In this document: positions 12,301 to 25,500 of the stretch, piece by piece
Layout: each line of letters starts with the position of its first letter
Position numbering within the stretch: the first letter of the stretch is position 1
Origin: Plantago major
Taxonomy: Eukaryota; Streptophyta; Magnoliopsida; Lamiales; Plantaginaceae
Direction: 5' to 3'
Length of the DNA: 64,000 nt
Assembly: GCA_026545765.1 (NCBI GenBank)
Contig: JAIFAC010000106.1
Span: 62,001-126,000, forward strand
Program-made: the position numbers and the translations under genes
Notes under the pieces: generated by a model
Told to the model about the DNA's origin: nothing
The model's database searches: none
Seen by the model: only the letters and a program-made list of their open reading frames with translations

Positions 12301-14683
12301 TAGTTTGAAAGAACCTATGCATAAATATGCTTTTAATGAATTCTGATTTGAGCTACTTACTTCCTCAACAAGAAGCTCAGATTCATTTTTCTCAGAAACT
12401 TGTGCAGTTTCTGGTGTTCTTTTGAGTGATTTAGCCTTAGGGGCTTCATCAATTTCCATTGATGCAGGGGAAGTCGCAACTTTATCCCCTTGCATTTCTA
12501 CTTCTGAAATAGCCTGTAAGTAGAAAGTATTGAATATTAGAAGAGATAAAAGATAACCCAGGATGAAGAATACTTGTCACTTGATTGTCATATACCTTCA
12601 AGTTTGAAGGCTCAGTGATGTGTTCTTCAGAAACCTTGTTGGTTTCTGGGTTTGTCTCTTGCATTTCTGCCTTATCTTCTTCCATCTCAGTTGGAGCCTG
12701 TTAGAAACATTTATCATGAATGAGCATATAAACATTTTTACTGAAAAGTTAGTTTTCTTTAAGAATCATTTACCTGTGGCATGTGCTCGATTTCTCAAGA
12801 GTCGAGGTCAAGGAACCTTTTTCAAGATCTCGAGGTAAGCTTCTCACTTCCTCTTGTTTCGCTTTCTAACTCAAATTCAGAATAAAGAAATTTTATAAGG
12901 TAACAAGATTTATAAGTATAAAATTTTTCACAAGGTAAGAGTTAAACCACCATTTACCCGAGCGCCAGTCGATTGGTCTTTCGAACTTGTGACCTTTCTA
13001 TACATTGGTCGCCTTGTCCCAAAGCAGCTTTCGTCCAAGTTTCGGTACTTCACACCTTTCCGAGTATGCAACTCGCTTGCCTCCCCGTTGATCATTCGAG
13101 TAGATGTCTCGCTTGATCCCACTCATCGAGTCAGAACCCGCCAATTTCGTGATTTTCTTCAAAGATATCGTATTGCCGTAATTCAAAATGGAGTTCATTT
13201 ACCATTTCCATCAAGATTCCGCCAAAGACTAAAATACCACTCATCGTGGCTTTGTGAAGTTGTGCAAGAGAGTCATTCCCGATGATGTGTTTGCACCAAC
13301 AACCTTTGCTATAGTTCAAGAACCCGTGGTAGGTTCTTCTTCAGATACCTTATCACCGCCATTTTTCAAGAACCTTAGCCCTCTTTGTTCTTTCTAGGAC
13401 TTGAGAGATGACTAGTTCATCATCTTCATCGCCGAGCTCTCATCAAGATTGGGAACCGATTGGTCCATTATTCCCTCGGTTTCGTGATACGGGCTTGGTG
13501 CTTTTCACCACTCTTGGCAAGATTTATGAGTTCATCGCCAGGCTTTCTCGCATTAGTCGCAACATTTCGAAAGCACTTTCTTGCCGAGTCTACTTGTTCA
13601 AGGGTTGATAACTCTTTGCAAGATTGATGAGTTCATCCGCCATGCTTGCAGATAATCGAGAATTGACAACCTTTCGGTGTGTCTTCCGATTTGCCAGACT
13701 TCTTTCTTGAATTTCGGGCTTGGTCGCAACCTTTCTCCGTATATCTTTTCAGATTTTCGCTTAGACCTTTCGAGACCCAAGAACCTTTTTCATCGATTTG
13801 TATACTCATACTTGTAGTAAGTTATCATTGCTATTTCAAATCATCTCTAAGCTCAATGCCAAGCTTTTCCAAAGAAGTAGCATATCTTCGCACTATAACC
13901 CATCGTGGCCTTTCGCTCAGCTAGTCCTTTGACAATCTTAGGCTCAAGCCTCAATCTTCTTCACGAATTTCATGAAGGCGCATTTTCCCAGCTTAAAAGG
14001 GTTTTCCAAATTTTGTCTTGTCGATTCAAGAAGAACATCATGATCCATCGCTTCGCTTATCCGTCAGCACCTCCTTGTAGACCATCAAAGCATCCGTGAA
14101 GAATGCAAGCCAAGATATCCCAAAGGAACCAACAGATGTCCGGTTCGATGTCGAAGTTTGAACTCAAAGGGTGTATCGATTTTCAAGATCACACACGCCA
14201 TCAGAAGTTCTTTAACACCTTCAAGGTGTTCATCATCCTTGGTGTTTATTTCAAAATCCTTTCCAAGATTTTGAACCTCAAACAACTTACGTAGGTTGTT
14301 AAGTCCGTATGATTTCCTTTCTCGACTGAGGTTTTGATAGACACTATTTCAGTGCCTTCAGATACACAGGAAATAATCCTGGAGTTGTTGTAAAATTCCA
14401 ACACATCGAGTGATGAAATTCCACTTGGGCGAGCAGATAGAAAACCCTTGATTTGTGCCTTTTCAAGCATGTCAAGAATCAATTTTCTGTCACTGTGGTT
14501 TGCTATGGCAGCCTTGAGGTATTCCTCAACCATGGCTCCTCCCCAAATCATTCTCGGACTTGAAGTCCAATGGTCGATTAAAACTCCTACCAATGATTGT
14601 TAATAATAACCAACTCGTGCTTGCTTTTCAAAGAAGCATCTGGAGGATTGGGATTTCTGTGTTGAAGTGTTCTTGGAGGCCAT
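9340..14683 (-). pseudogene. Extra 3' coding-like region (copy D)
   Basis: This is the counterpart of the extra region in copies A, B and C, read leftwards from an ATG at 14683-14681, directly after a CTATATAAAGAG-like string. Recognisable pieces include 14246-14593 with ISSLDVLEFYNNSRI, the intron-like gap block around 12300-12950, coiled-coil-like 11106-11354, 10654-11097, and 9731-9943 with GYWITELKHLLVNSRFPEP. The LDVLEFYNNS stretch is weakly reminiscent of the plant 'putative transposon protein' domain; that link is inference. It is heavily broken. Confidence 0.55.
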
Positions 14684-14868
14684 CTCTTTATATAGTGTAG
14701 GGAATTGAAATTGGTGTTTGAAAGAGATGTGATTCAGTAATTCTTTGCAGAAAAACTTAATCTTGATTTGCAGAGATTGTAGAGGGTTTGCAGAGAATCA
14801 AGAGAGAATTTGCTATTTTTGTGCAAGATGAATTTTCGATTAGGCAAAAGTGATTTCATTTGCCAAAA

Positions 14869-15010
14869 ACCTATATATATAGCAATTGAATCTCAATGCA
14901 TAAATACATACAAATTGATTTTGTGTGTACGATTCGTGATTTGCAAACAAAGCGTGAGCAAAAGCTAGTTCGCATTAAATGCTTAGTGGGCCATGTCCAA
15001 TTTCAACAAT
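14869..15010 (-). promoter_or_regulatory. Conserved TATA block before the extra region (copy D)
   Basis: On the - strand a GGCCCACTAAGCATTTAATG block (about 14994-14975) is followed by CTATATATATAGG (about 14882-14870) and then the first ATG of the extra region at 14683, a TATA-to-ATG distance near 200 bp. Copies A and C show the same order and nearly the same spacing. Confidence 0.5.
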
Positions 15011-15599
15011 TCACTATTTACTATGAATTAATTTCCACCGCATGCATCAATCGCTTAACTTCATCGAGGGTCACCATTGCTTTTCAAAGAATGATCACAA
15101 TCAAGAAGTGTAATTGTGCCCATTTAATGAGTTTTGGCGACTTGCTATCCAATCACAATTCAGTATGACCAAGGACACTGCTCAGATCCGAATCATTTTA
15201 TACTTAGGATTTTTTCAAGTTTTTCATCAAGATAGAAATAATGCGAGTTTCAAGAGAGTAGTTGTCTGCAGATAGTTATACTATTCTCTTTTGTGTTCCT
15301 CGTTTATAGTATGATTCAGATATCTGAGTTCCGCCCCGTAGATCTTAAGCTATCTTTTGCTCTTTATCCTTTTGACTTCGGATTCCTGCCTGCATTTCTC
15401 ATTTCTTTCTCGATAATTGCCTGCATACCTCTTCTCTCGATGCCTGCTCCGTATATCTCTTCTCCGGATGCCTGCTCCATATCTCGAACTTTTCGCTCAT
15501 TGGTAGTTCCATTAGTCCAAGACTATGTCTTAAGGCTAAGAATCTACTTTCTTGTAGTGGCTTAGTGAAGATATCCGCAAGTTGGTCTTCGCCAATCTT

Positions 15600-17455
15600 G
15601 AGTATCTCTATATTGCCTTTTTCAACATGGTCTCGGCGAAGTGATGTCTAACATCAATGTGCTTTGTTCGCATGAAATTTAGGATTCTCGTAATCGCAAT
15701 AGCACTTGTGTTGTCACGTAAAATGGGAGTTTTCTTCTCATCGAGTCCATAGTCTTTAAGTTGTTGTTGTATCCACGTAATTTGTGTTGCACCAACCAGC
15801 AGCAATATATTCAGCCTCTGTGGTAGAAGTTGCAATTGAGTTTTGCTTCTTGCTAAACCATGAGATAAGTCTAGTACCCAGAAACTGACAAGTTCCTGAG
15901 GTGCTTTTCCTATCAAGCAATGATCTAGCATAATCATTCCCGAGTACCCAAATAAACTCAATCCACTTTCTTCAGATACCACAATCCTACATCTATCGTA
16001 CTTTTACATACCTTAATATTTTCATAGCAAAGTTGTAGTGTGTTTGCATTGGATTTGTCTGAAATCTAGCACATACTCCAACGGCATATTGAATATCAGG
16101 TCTACTTGCAGTGAGGTAAAGTAGTGAACCTATCAATTTCCTATACTTATGTTCTTCAACACTCTTATCTGATTCAGTATAGGTCATTTTGGTTCCAATG
16201 TTCATAGGTATCTTAGCATTCTTTTCAGAAGGCTTAAGATTGAATTTTGTGAGCATATCTTTTGCATACTTTGTTTGACTAATGAATATTCCATCATTGA
16301 GTTGCTTGACTTGCAATCCTTGGAAATAATTCATTTCTCCCATCATGCTCATCTCAAACTTGCTTTTCATGAGATTTGCAAAGTCATTACAAAGTTGCTT
16401 GTCCTTAGATCCAAATATGATGTCATCAACATATACTTGAACTAAGAGTAGTTTCCCATCATGATTTAAGGTAAATAAAGTTTTATCAACTTCACCTTTC
16501 TTGAAACCACTTTTCAGAAGGTATTTGGCCAAAGTGTCATACCATGCTCGAGCCTGCTTCACCCATACAGAGCTTTCTGTAGTTTATAGACCATTCTACT
16601 TTCTGAGGAAACTTCAAAGCCAGGTGGTTGCTCAACATAAACTTCTTCTGCAAGTTCACCATTTAGGAATGCACTTTTGACATCCATCTAATAAACTTTG
16701 AAATCTTTATGAGCTGCAAAGGCTAGAAAGAGTCTTATTGCATCCAATCTGGCAACTGGTGCACATGACTCGTCAAAATCTAAGCCTTCAGTCTGAGTAA
16801 ATCCCTTGGCAACCAATCTTTCTTTGTTTCTGGTTATTTCACCAGATTCATTCATCTTGTTTCTGAAAACCCATTTAGTTCCAATCACAGATATTCCTTC
16901 TATAAATGGAACTAGTTTCCAGACTTTGTTTCTATCAAATTGATCCAACTCTTCTTGCATTGCAGAGATCCAGTATTGGTCTCCTAATGCTTCTTCTATA
17001 TTTTTAGGTTCAATATTCGAGATGAAACATCCAAAGAGAGAGTTAGCATTTTCAGCTATTGCTCTCCTAGTCCTAACACCCTGATTAATCGGTCCAATTA
17101 TATCCTTTGTAGGATGATCTTTGATCCATTTCATCATAGGTTTAGTGCTAGTAGGATCAATATCCAGGTGATCTGAATGTGAATCACTAAGATTTTGATT
17201 TGATACTTTTTCAGTATCTGAGATATCTGACATATGAGAAATGTCATGGATATCTGACACTTTTTCAGTGTTAGAGATATCTAAGACATGCATTTCAGCA
17301 TTCTTATTTTCAGATACCTCTTCATGATGAAGGTTCTCAGTAACCTGTTCCATTTCTGGAAAACTCATAGGAAATTCCTCATCATGTTTGTGAATCATCT
17401 TGTTGTTACTAGGCTTTTCAAGCTTTTCTACGTCAGAGTCATCCTCACTTTCCAT
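15600..17455 (-). pseudogene. Copia RT-RNase H region (copy D, remnant)
   Basis: Pieces of the same pol as in copy A are readable. The stretch 17455-16688 contains the integrase-RT linker and the start of RT ([38 protein letters not shown]). The stretch 16562-15993 contains the YVDD box followed by IIFGS, and the [13 protein letters not shown] motif. The stretch 15982-15608 contains RNase H motifs. It is close to copy A in sequence and broken a handful of times. Confidence 0.8.
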
Positions 17456-17651
17456 AATGATGTTTTTCCTTTCTGAGGATTCTTCTTTAGATCCTCAAGA
17501 ATAGTTCTTTGAACCTTTCTCGAGAGTTCATCAATAGGAGGTGTTTTCTTACTTCCTTCATAGAATACAACATGAACCGATTCTTCAATTTTCTTTGTTC
17601 TTTGTTGTAAACTCGTAAGCTTTGCTTTGTGGAATAGCCAAGAAAACACTT

Positions 17652-18335
17652 TCATCCGCTTTGCTGAAATGTTCTCAGATAATCTCTCCCATTGTTTAGA
17701 ACAAAACATCTACAACCAAATACTCTCAGATGTTTGATATTAGGGGGTCTACCAACCAAGATTTCATAGGGGGTCCTGTCATGGTGTTTGTTTATCAAGC
17801 ATCTGTTCTGAGTGTAGGAAGCTGTGTTTACAGCTTCAACCCAATAAATTTCACTTATCTCAGCGTCAGCTAGCATTGTCCTTGCAGCTTCTTTAAGGGT
17901 TCTGTTTTTCCTTTCTGCAACACCATTTTGTTGAGGTGTTCTTACAGAGGAAAGTTGGTGTTGTATACCTTTGTAGGTACGAAACTCCTTTATGTACTGG
18001 TTGACAAACTCAGTACCATGGTCTGTTCTGATTGCAGATACCTTGTCATTTTTCATGACTTCAAGCTTTTTCAGCAAGTTTGGTATCTCCACCTTGGCAT
18101 CAGATTTGTGTTTCAGAAAGACAACCCAAGTGAATCTTGAGAAGTCATCTACAACAACCAGACCATACTTCTTTCCTGCATAACTAGTTACAGATGATTC
18201 AAATAGATCCATGTGTAAAAGTTGCAGTGGTCTAACACTAGAGTGTCTCGATGTCGACTTGAAAGAGATCTTAGATTGTTTCCATCCGACAAAGTGTAAT
18301 GTATACCATTCTTTCCGAAGATGTTCGAAGATCAA
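17652..18335 (-). pseudogene. Copia integrase core (copy D, part)
   Basis: This 227-residue open piece is the best preserved integrase in the window. It contains LLHMDLFESSVTSYAGKKYG, the integrase core start with its first catalytic Asp, then DDFSRFTWVVFLKHKSD. A later segment has IRTDHGTEFVN with the second Asp, and PQQNGVAERKNRTLKE with the catalytic Glu. It ends in TPYEILVGRPPNIKHLRVFG. Integrase inserts the cDNA into the host chromosome. The piece is part of the fossil copy D, between protease and RT, in the normal Copia order. Confidence 0.8.
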
Positions 18336-18689
18336 CCACTAACTCTTTCGCAAGTCTATTCAGAGTTTTGAAGTTCAAGTGACTCATTCTTTTGTGCCAT
18401 AACCAAGGCTCTTCTCAGGTGACCAGATTGACTCACCATGAGACATTCTTCGCTTGTGGCAGATGCCCAATCGGCAACATAAAGACCGCTTTCCGACCAA
18501 CTAAGACTGCTCGCTTGACTCATTGTCAATTAGTTTGCAGATTTAGCTTTGAATTTTATAGTAAAACCCTTGTTCGCAAACCGGCTCATGCTAAATAGAT
18601 CAGATTTCAAATCCTTAACATGTAATACGCCGCTGATTTTTAAAGTTCCCAATTTGACGCTACAAATCCTGTAGAGGGATTTAATTCTC

Positions 18690-18890
18690 CTCTAGCAACT
18701 GATATCCGGTCCCGTGTTGCAAGCTTTGTAATCAACCAGCTGCTTTGTCTCCGTCATGTGCTTTCCGCATCCACTATCAAATAGCCATTGTGCTTTAGTC
18801 CAGAAGCATTCTCGCACACAACAGAAATGTGAGATTAGGTTCAGATTCTTTGATGGAACCATCGTAATCAAAAGTTCTTCCAAGAGGAAT
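18690..18890 (-). pseudogene. Copia protease motif region (copy D)
   Basis: On the - strand the sequence WTKAQWLFDSGCGKHMT contains the DSG active-site triad of a retropepsin, in the form usual for Copia elements. The same motif occurs in copy C at about 29350-29405. The piece lies between the basic gag end and the integrase, as expected. Confidence 0.7.
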
Positions 18891-21370
18891 CCATTTTGAA
18901 TGAATTTCTTTGAACTATGCTTTTGTCTGATAGGAACGTAAGGAGGAATTCTTTTGAATGAAAGTTATCATTAGTAAGAATTATTTTCTTCCTTGGTGTG
19001 TTCCTAGGTGCTCCATATGATGCTTTCAGATACCTGTCAGGTTTTTGAGTTTGCTTTTCAGCAAACTTAGCCTTCCTTGCCAGATTTCTTCTAGCCCTGG
19101 CATTCAGATTTTCAGTGGCTTGATTTAACTTCCACTTCTGATAATTGCTTTGAGCAATTCTAGCTTTCAACCATCGCTTTGCTCCCGCTTGTACTGTGAG
19201 CAAGTTGTTTTCCGATGCCTTTGTAGCCAATACTGCTTTCGAGCACTTGAAGCTATCTCGAGATCTTTTCTCAGCCTTTGCTAGTCTCCGTTGATCCACT
19301 TTCTTTCCAGAAAAAGTGACATGGGAGAATTTGCCAGCTCCTGCAATTCTACCTTTTTGAGAGACATAGCACTGTGGGTGTTTACACTTTTCAGTGTTGT
19401 GTTTCTTTTCAGAAACGTACCCAACAGTTTTATTTTTGACTTGTTTTTCCCACAAAGGTTTAGTCGCAACTGCCTTTCCTTTGTCAACAATCTTTGTCTT
19501 TTCACCGGTACTATAGATTGCATGGGAACCGTCTTGCTGAGTTCTTACAAATGTTCTTTTCTCCTTACTCTTATTCAGAGTGATAGAACAATCTGTCTGT
19601 GTATTCACCCAAGTCCTTTCTTTTTCAAGGGTCTCTTAAGTAAGATTGTACTTCAAGAAGAGTGTCACTAGCTTTGCATAAGATTGAAAAGATAGTTCTT
19701 TCTTCTTGAGTTCCTTGTTTCGTAAAGAAGATTTTCATAATTCTTTCAGAATCTCACCATTGCTTCTTCATGTGACTTTTCGCCTCAGATATCCGAGCTT
19801 TGAGAAATGCATTTTCAGATCCTTTCTCTCGTATTCTTTAACTAATTGAGAATTTTCCTTGCAAGAGAATTCTTTCTTCTTCAAGGTTTTCGCTCTAGCT
19901 CGGATCATTAGAAATTCTCTTCATAGATGTCAAGTTCTTTCCCGAGATTTTCTAGATTTTTATTTCCTCTTCATCACTTTCATGAGTGTAGCAAGAAGTA
20001 TGTGTTACCTCATCACCATAAGATGCTTTTCTATGTTGGAGATGTCTCGTCCACAATTTCAAAGAACTCCACACATTTCATTCTTCTTGAGGTCAAGTCG
20101 ATTATATCATGAGTAACTCCATATAATTCGTGATGGTAGGTTGAATCATCCGAATTGTCATCTTCGTAACTGCCTCAACGCCTAGAGCATCCATTGAATT
20201 TAGATTTTCTTTCTTTCTTCGCTAACAAAGCTCGCTTCTTCAAGATTCTTCTATCTTTCCGTCACCGTCTTAGTTTGTCGAGGCGTGACAATTCTTCTTG
20301 AAGTGGCTGTTTCCGAGAGAAACAGATATCGCTTCCAATTTCGCTTCATCAAGACATGATGCTTTCGAAATGGCTTGTTCAATGAGCTTTGCATATTTTT
20401 GTCGGTGATAGTTTGAGCCTAGATGCTTTTTCAGCTTCTTCGCTTTTCTTCTCTCAATTTCGAATCGACAAATTTACTCATTTGCTTTGCAGAAGAGCAT
20501 CCTCGCCTCCTCCTTGCTTTTCTTCTTTTCGTAAGTTCCTCGAGTAACTAGAGCAACATTCGCAACTTTTCATTGTTTGTTCTCTCCGAGTTGTCTCATA
20601 GTCAACAAGAGCAAGATGAGAGAAAGTTCCATCGAGTGATATTTCGCATACCTTGGTTAAAATAAAAGAATTTAGTATGCTCCCGCCAGATTAGACTTCG
20701 ACAATAGTCTTAATCTTCACAGATCGAGAGTATCTATTGCTTTCCCAAGTGTCGCCATATCACTCATGAGAGTGGTAAACCCCAAATCAAGTTCTTCCGT
20801 AGTTTCTGGGACCTTGTTTGAAATTTTGAAATTTCAACTTTAGAACTTCAACTTGTTTTCTTGGTTTTCTGCCCGCACAGATTTCTTCAATCTTGCCAGT
20901 GCAACTTTCGCCGCTTTAGCACCCCCACGCTTTAATCGTATGTGCTCGTGTCGATCCGATGATGATGTTACGAGCTTGACCATCCAGACGATTCCTCTTG
21001 GCATCTTCCGGCGTCCGTAGTTCTCTGGCTTCGTCTGTAAATAACTCGACCAAGAGATCTTCCACTAGTTGATGCATCCGCTTGTGAAGATCCTTCGCTT
21101 GATCTCGCTCTTCCACTCAAACCTCCATGACTTGCTTAAGTTGTTGAATGACTATCGGGCCATTCTTTATTACTCGATCATCTCGCCACTTATGGCTTCA
21201 AGGTGGAGCATCATGTTATTTTTCCATTTCTCGTAGTTCTCCGTTTGAGAACGGGTGCATCACTCGTAGACATACCCGCACACTTAACACACAAATTAAA
21301 TAGTCCTAAAAGTGGACAAAGTTCCTTCACCTATCTGGGATCTAGGTTCAAGTGTAAGGTCAGAACCTCC
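18868..21370 (-). pseudogene. Copia gag region (copy D, remnant)
   Basis: The region between primer-binding site and protease carries gag. Near the 5' side (21116-20916) is the string PEDAKRNRLDGQARNIIIG, typical of the Copia gag (UBN2-type) core. Around 20335-20280 are traces of a CCHC zinc knuckle ending in a GHFKKNCHA-like string. The 19608-18868 stretch is open for 246 codons and is strongly basic (Lys/Arg-rich), with KHNTEKCKHPQCYV near residue 70. Gag forms the virus-like particle. The first two thirds are strongly broken. Confidence 0.65.
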
Positions 21371-21371
21371 C

Positions 21372-21383
21372 GCCTCGATACCA
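21372..21383 (-). promoter_or_regulatory. Primer-binding site of copy D
   Basis: Reading leftwards, the LTR ends ...GGACCAACA, followed after AG by TGGTATCGAGGC. This matches the usual plant Copia primer-binding site TGGTATCAGAGC (initiator tRNA-Met) apart from a short changed core. The position, two bases from the LTR end, is the standard one. Confidence 0.75.
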
Positions 21384-21385
21384 CT

Positions 21386-22534
21386 TGTTGGTCCAGATAA
21401 CGCAAAGTAAAAGACTAGAGGGGGGTGAATAGTCTTTAAAACTTTTGTCGATATTAACTATTTCTCGATATCCAATAGATATCCGATACTTAGAATCAGA
21501 AAGGAAGACTTAATAAAGATAAGTGCGTAAATGCTTAATAAGTGTGTGTGTGTCAAGTATAAATACGTAAACGTAAATGACACAAAGAAGTATAGTGGTA
21601 TCCGGAGGTGGCGAATCCTCCAACTAATCCACTTCGTCTATCGAGACCTAGAATTCACTAGAACAGATAATTGAGATTTCCTTACAATAATCCTATTCTA
21701 AGATTCTTAACAATCGTTCCCAACCAAATGTTCCCCCGAGTTGTTCCTGCTTTCATAGCCAAGTACTTCCTATACTCGTAAACCTTTGAGTTATTCCTAG
21801 CTTCCCAAGCTAAGTACTTCCTATACTCAATACCCTTGAGTTATTCCTTAGTTTCCCAAATCAAGTACTTCCTATACTCCAGAACCTTGGAGTTATTCCC
21901 CATTTTTCAAACTAAGTACTTCATGTGCTCCACGCCGCTATGGTGTCGGTTTTTTGAGTTGTCGATGAGCGCCTTAATAACTTTTCGCTAATCGATAGCT
22001 CGTGAATCAAGTTACTTAATACACTTTACAACAGATGGTATCTTGTTCGATTTACCGACCTAAGTCTTATGATATCTGCTCAAGAGAATGAATCTTTATA
22101 GTTGATCTTTGATTCAACTCCTTCACGTATAGCTTTGCTTGTTTAGGATCAGGACACTTAGAACTTCAAGAGTTTATTTCAAGATCAAAAGCTTTGGTCG
22201 CAACAGAAAGCTTTTGAGAATAAGTAAGATGCTTTGAGAGAGAGTAAGACGATCAGCGTTTGTATACAGTTCAAGGTGTTCAGTGTCTAAGGTGTCTAAG
22301 GTGTCTTCTCAAGCAGTCTAAGTGTTGATATTTATAGATGAATTTGAGTGCCGTTTGAATAGTATCCGTAGCTCAAATTCAAACTATCGATATCTCGTGT
22401 ATAGTATCAGAGGTGTTTTGTCTTCTTCTCGGTTGCCGTTGCTTTTATTCAGACATCTCTGTCCGTGCATTAAATGCATTGTACTATACTTTTTGTCCTA
22501 TAGTGTCAACGGAACTATGCTTTGTATCAGAGAC
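21386..22534 (-). mobile_element. Partial 5' LTR of copy D
   Basis: This about 1.15-kb stretch matches, in reverse, the last two thirds of the LTR at 27052-28739 (from about 27597 to 28739). It ends with the same CCGTTATCTGGACCAACA-type terminus. It contains a TATA-like sequence (CTATAAATATC read on the - strand, 22337-22327) and a four-unit tandem repeat (about 21735-21932). The outer 545 bp are absent; the sequence changes abruptly at 22534/22535 into + strand copy B. Confidence 0.85.
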
Positions 22535-22535
22535 T

Positions 22536-25500
22536 AAGGTTTCTGAAGAAGAACCTACACCTCAGGTTGCTGAACAAGCACCTATAGCAAAGGTTGTCAG
22601 AAACACATCATCGTGGAACGCTTTACGCACAACTTCAAGAAGCCCTGATGAGTGGTAATTTAGTGCTGGAAGATGCTGATGAAAATGCCACATCTAAAAA
22701 TCTGGAAGAACACTCTACTGACCGATCTTCTGCTTCCAGACAACCACAACAACCACAACAGCCACAAGTGGTTGATGAAATGGTAAATGAACTTCATTTC
22801 GAATTACCAGCATTACAACACGCTGAAGAACATCCTGCAAAAGAGCAGGTTCCCCAACTCGACAAGAGGGATCAAACTGAGACATCCACTCAGTATGATC
22901 AACCAGGAGGCAACGAGTTACACACTCAGAAAGGTGTGAAGTACCTAAAACTTCAAACAAAGAAGTCAGACCGAACAAGAAGACCAAAGTATAAAGGGTC
23001 ACAAGTTCCAGAGACCAATCACCGACAATGCTCAGTAATAATGGTTTAACTCCTACCTTGTGAAAAATTTTATGCTTGTATATCTTATTACTTATATAAA
23101 AATTCTTTGTTACAGGCTGAGTTAGAAACACAGAAAAAAGAGGAAGCTGGAAAGCTTGCCTCAGAAACTGAGAAGGAGGTTACCACAACCTCGCCTCTTA
23201 AGAAATCTGAGCCTGTACCACAGGTGATAATTGATTCTTAAGATAACACTTTTCAGTCATTTGTCTATGTGCTTAATCATTTAAAGTAAATGTTTCTAAT
23301 AGGCTCCAACTGAGAAAGAGGAAGATAAGGCAGTAATGCCAGAGACGAACCCAGAGACCGACGAGGTTTCTGAAGAACACATCATTGAGCCTTCTAGCAT
23401 GAAGGTACATGAAAAATCAGTGATAAGTATTCTTCATCATGGGTTATCTTAAACATCTTCTAAAATATTCAATACTTTCTACTTACAGGCTCATTCAGAA
23501 GTAGAAATGTAAAGGGAAAAAGTTGCGACATCCCCTACATCAATGGAAACTGATGAAGCTCCCAAGGAAACATCACATGAAAGAATACCAGAAACTGAGA
23601 AAGTTTCTGAGAAAAATGACTCTGAGCTTCCTATTGAGGAAGTAAGTCCAAAACTCAGAACTCATTAAAGCATTTTTGCACAAATTCTTTCAAATAATTT
23701 CCTAAGTATTGTATTAATCTTAATTCTCAGGTTCAAGAAAGAAAGGTTGATGAGGACCAGACTTCCAAGTCTCCACCTCACAACAAGATATCTGAGACAC
23801 CAATTGTCTCAAGAGCACAAGTCTCTCGAGCTCAAGTACTTACTCGTAACTCGTAAACTAAACTACACTTCTACTCAGATATCTACAAAAGTTTTGAAGC
23901 TCACTCAAAACTCTTTCTTTCAGCTCAAAAAGTGCAAAGCAGCTCCCAATGATGAGAAAAGGGACCTACTTCCCTTCTTCAAAGCTCAAACCCCGCCAAA
24001 GCATATTCAATGCTTCAAGAAATGGAAAAGGTTAAGGTGCTCGATCTCCAAATATTGAGAATCACAGATCAACCAACCGCATTTAGCACGAGCTCGACTT
24101 GAGACGATATCCATGCAATGTTCCCTGTAATAATACATAGTTGCATTTATTGCATAAGGATTTCTCCAGAAGTGGCGACAGCTTGATACAAGCCTTTGAA
24201 CAGTGATGGTCGCACAAGATTACAGATAGCATTCAAGCCGCTCTGCCTGCATCGCAATTTATACCTTCAACAAGAAGAGGTTAATGGGCGTAAGATCACT
24301 ATTCTCAAGTGATCAATCTTGTATCCAAGATGATGAGGAGGAAGAGATAAACGAAATGACTTCGATGAACCTCCCACCGACCATCACCAAAAGGATGACA
24401 TGCATAAAAAGGATGATGATGATGCCTCGCACTGTGGACCGGAGGAATTTCACAAAGAAATCCCGCCTCAATCAATGAAAAGCAACCGAGAGGAAAGCAC
24501 GTAAATCTCCGCTCCATCTCCTCAAAAGTCAACTCATCCATCTTCCCAACAAAAGGTTATTATCAACAAGTAGTTGAGGATTCGAGGAAATCGCCGTAAA
24601 TTGTTGAATACGCAATCCGTAATCGCTCAACTCGCATAACCGTGGAAGTAGAACAAAAGCTCCATCTTCAACTGGAAGACCAGTTAGCTAAACCCAGAGA
24701 CAAGCTTTACCAACTACAAGATCAATATCTGCAAGAGATGATTGCTTACTCTGAGGTTAAAGAGCTACAGGATGTCAGAAATGCCATCACCAAAGAACTC
24801 GACATCAAGAAGTATTCAAATTAAGCATGATGCTAAGGTCGATCATCTTCAAAAGAAGTACCATCCTCCTCCCAAAAAGGAAGAAACCAATCTCAAATGG
24901 TTCGGACTCGACACAATCGATGAGAATATCCAAGGATGAAGATCACCGGGCCGATTACTCGATGATGAAGAAGACAAGATTTCTGGCAGAGCACCGCAAT
25001 GAACATCTAGCGTTTCACACTTGAAAAGGAAACCGATTGCTCAAACTTTCAAAGAACCGCCAAATGTCCACTCATGAATACATGAACAGATACCAAGTAA
25101 TCGCTCATCCGAAAAGGAGATGTCTTCACGTAACAAGGATGTAATTGCCTCCCCTCTCGAATGAAAAAAGTTCACCGAGCTCATCACCAGAGAACAACTA
25201 GCATAGTCATTGCTCGTAAAGATCCGGAATGATAAGGGACGATGATGCGCCTTTAGTCAAAACCTTTCCAAGAGGCAAGTTACACTGCTGGAAAAGCAGA
25301 TGCCATCCTAGGCCCATTGGCAGAGCTCATTGATAAGGACAATGGACTTATCAAGCAAAATCAGGAGCTCAAAGCCGAACTTCAGAAGTTGGTCACTGCC
25401 TACAATTACTTACAAGGGCATTTTGACTCTATCTCAGATTCTTTTATGAGACTGAGTCAACCAACAATGACTAAGGGGAAAGAGGTACAACTGACCTCAA

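Larger units (their letters stand above)
9277..22534 (-). mobile_element. Copia LTR retrotransposon, copy D (fossil, 5' LTR partial)
   Basis: On the - strand this copy reads, from right to left: partial 5' LTR (22534-21386), primer-binding site (21383-21372), gag (about 21370-18870), protease (about 18830-18690), integrase (about 18600-17650), RT-RNase H (about 17455-15600), a TATA block (about 15000-14870), and the extra 3' region (14683 to about 9340). The internal part is about 12.1 kb, very long for a Copia element because of the extra region. The outer part of the 5' LTR and the whole 3' LTR are missing. All domains are broken, with dozens of breaks in total. With only one LTR end its age cannot be estimated from LTR pairs. 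Confidence 0.9.
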
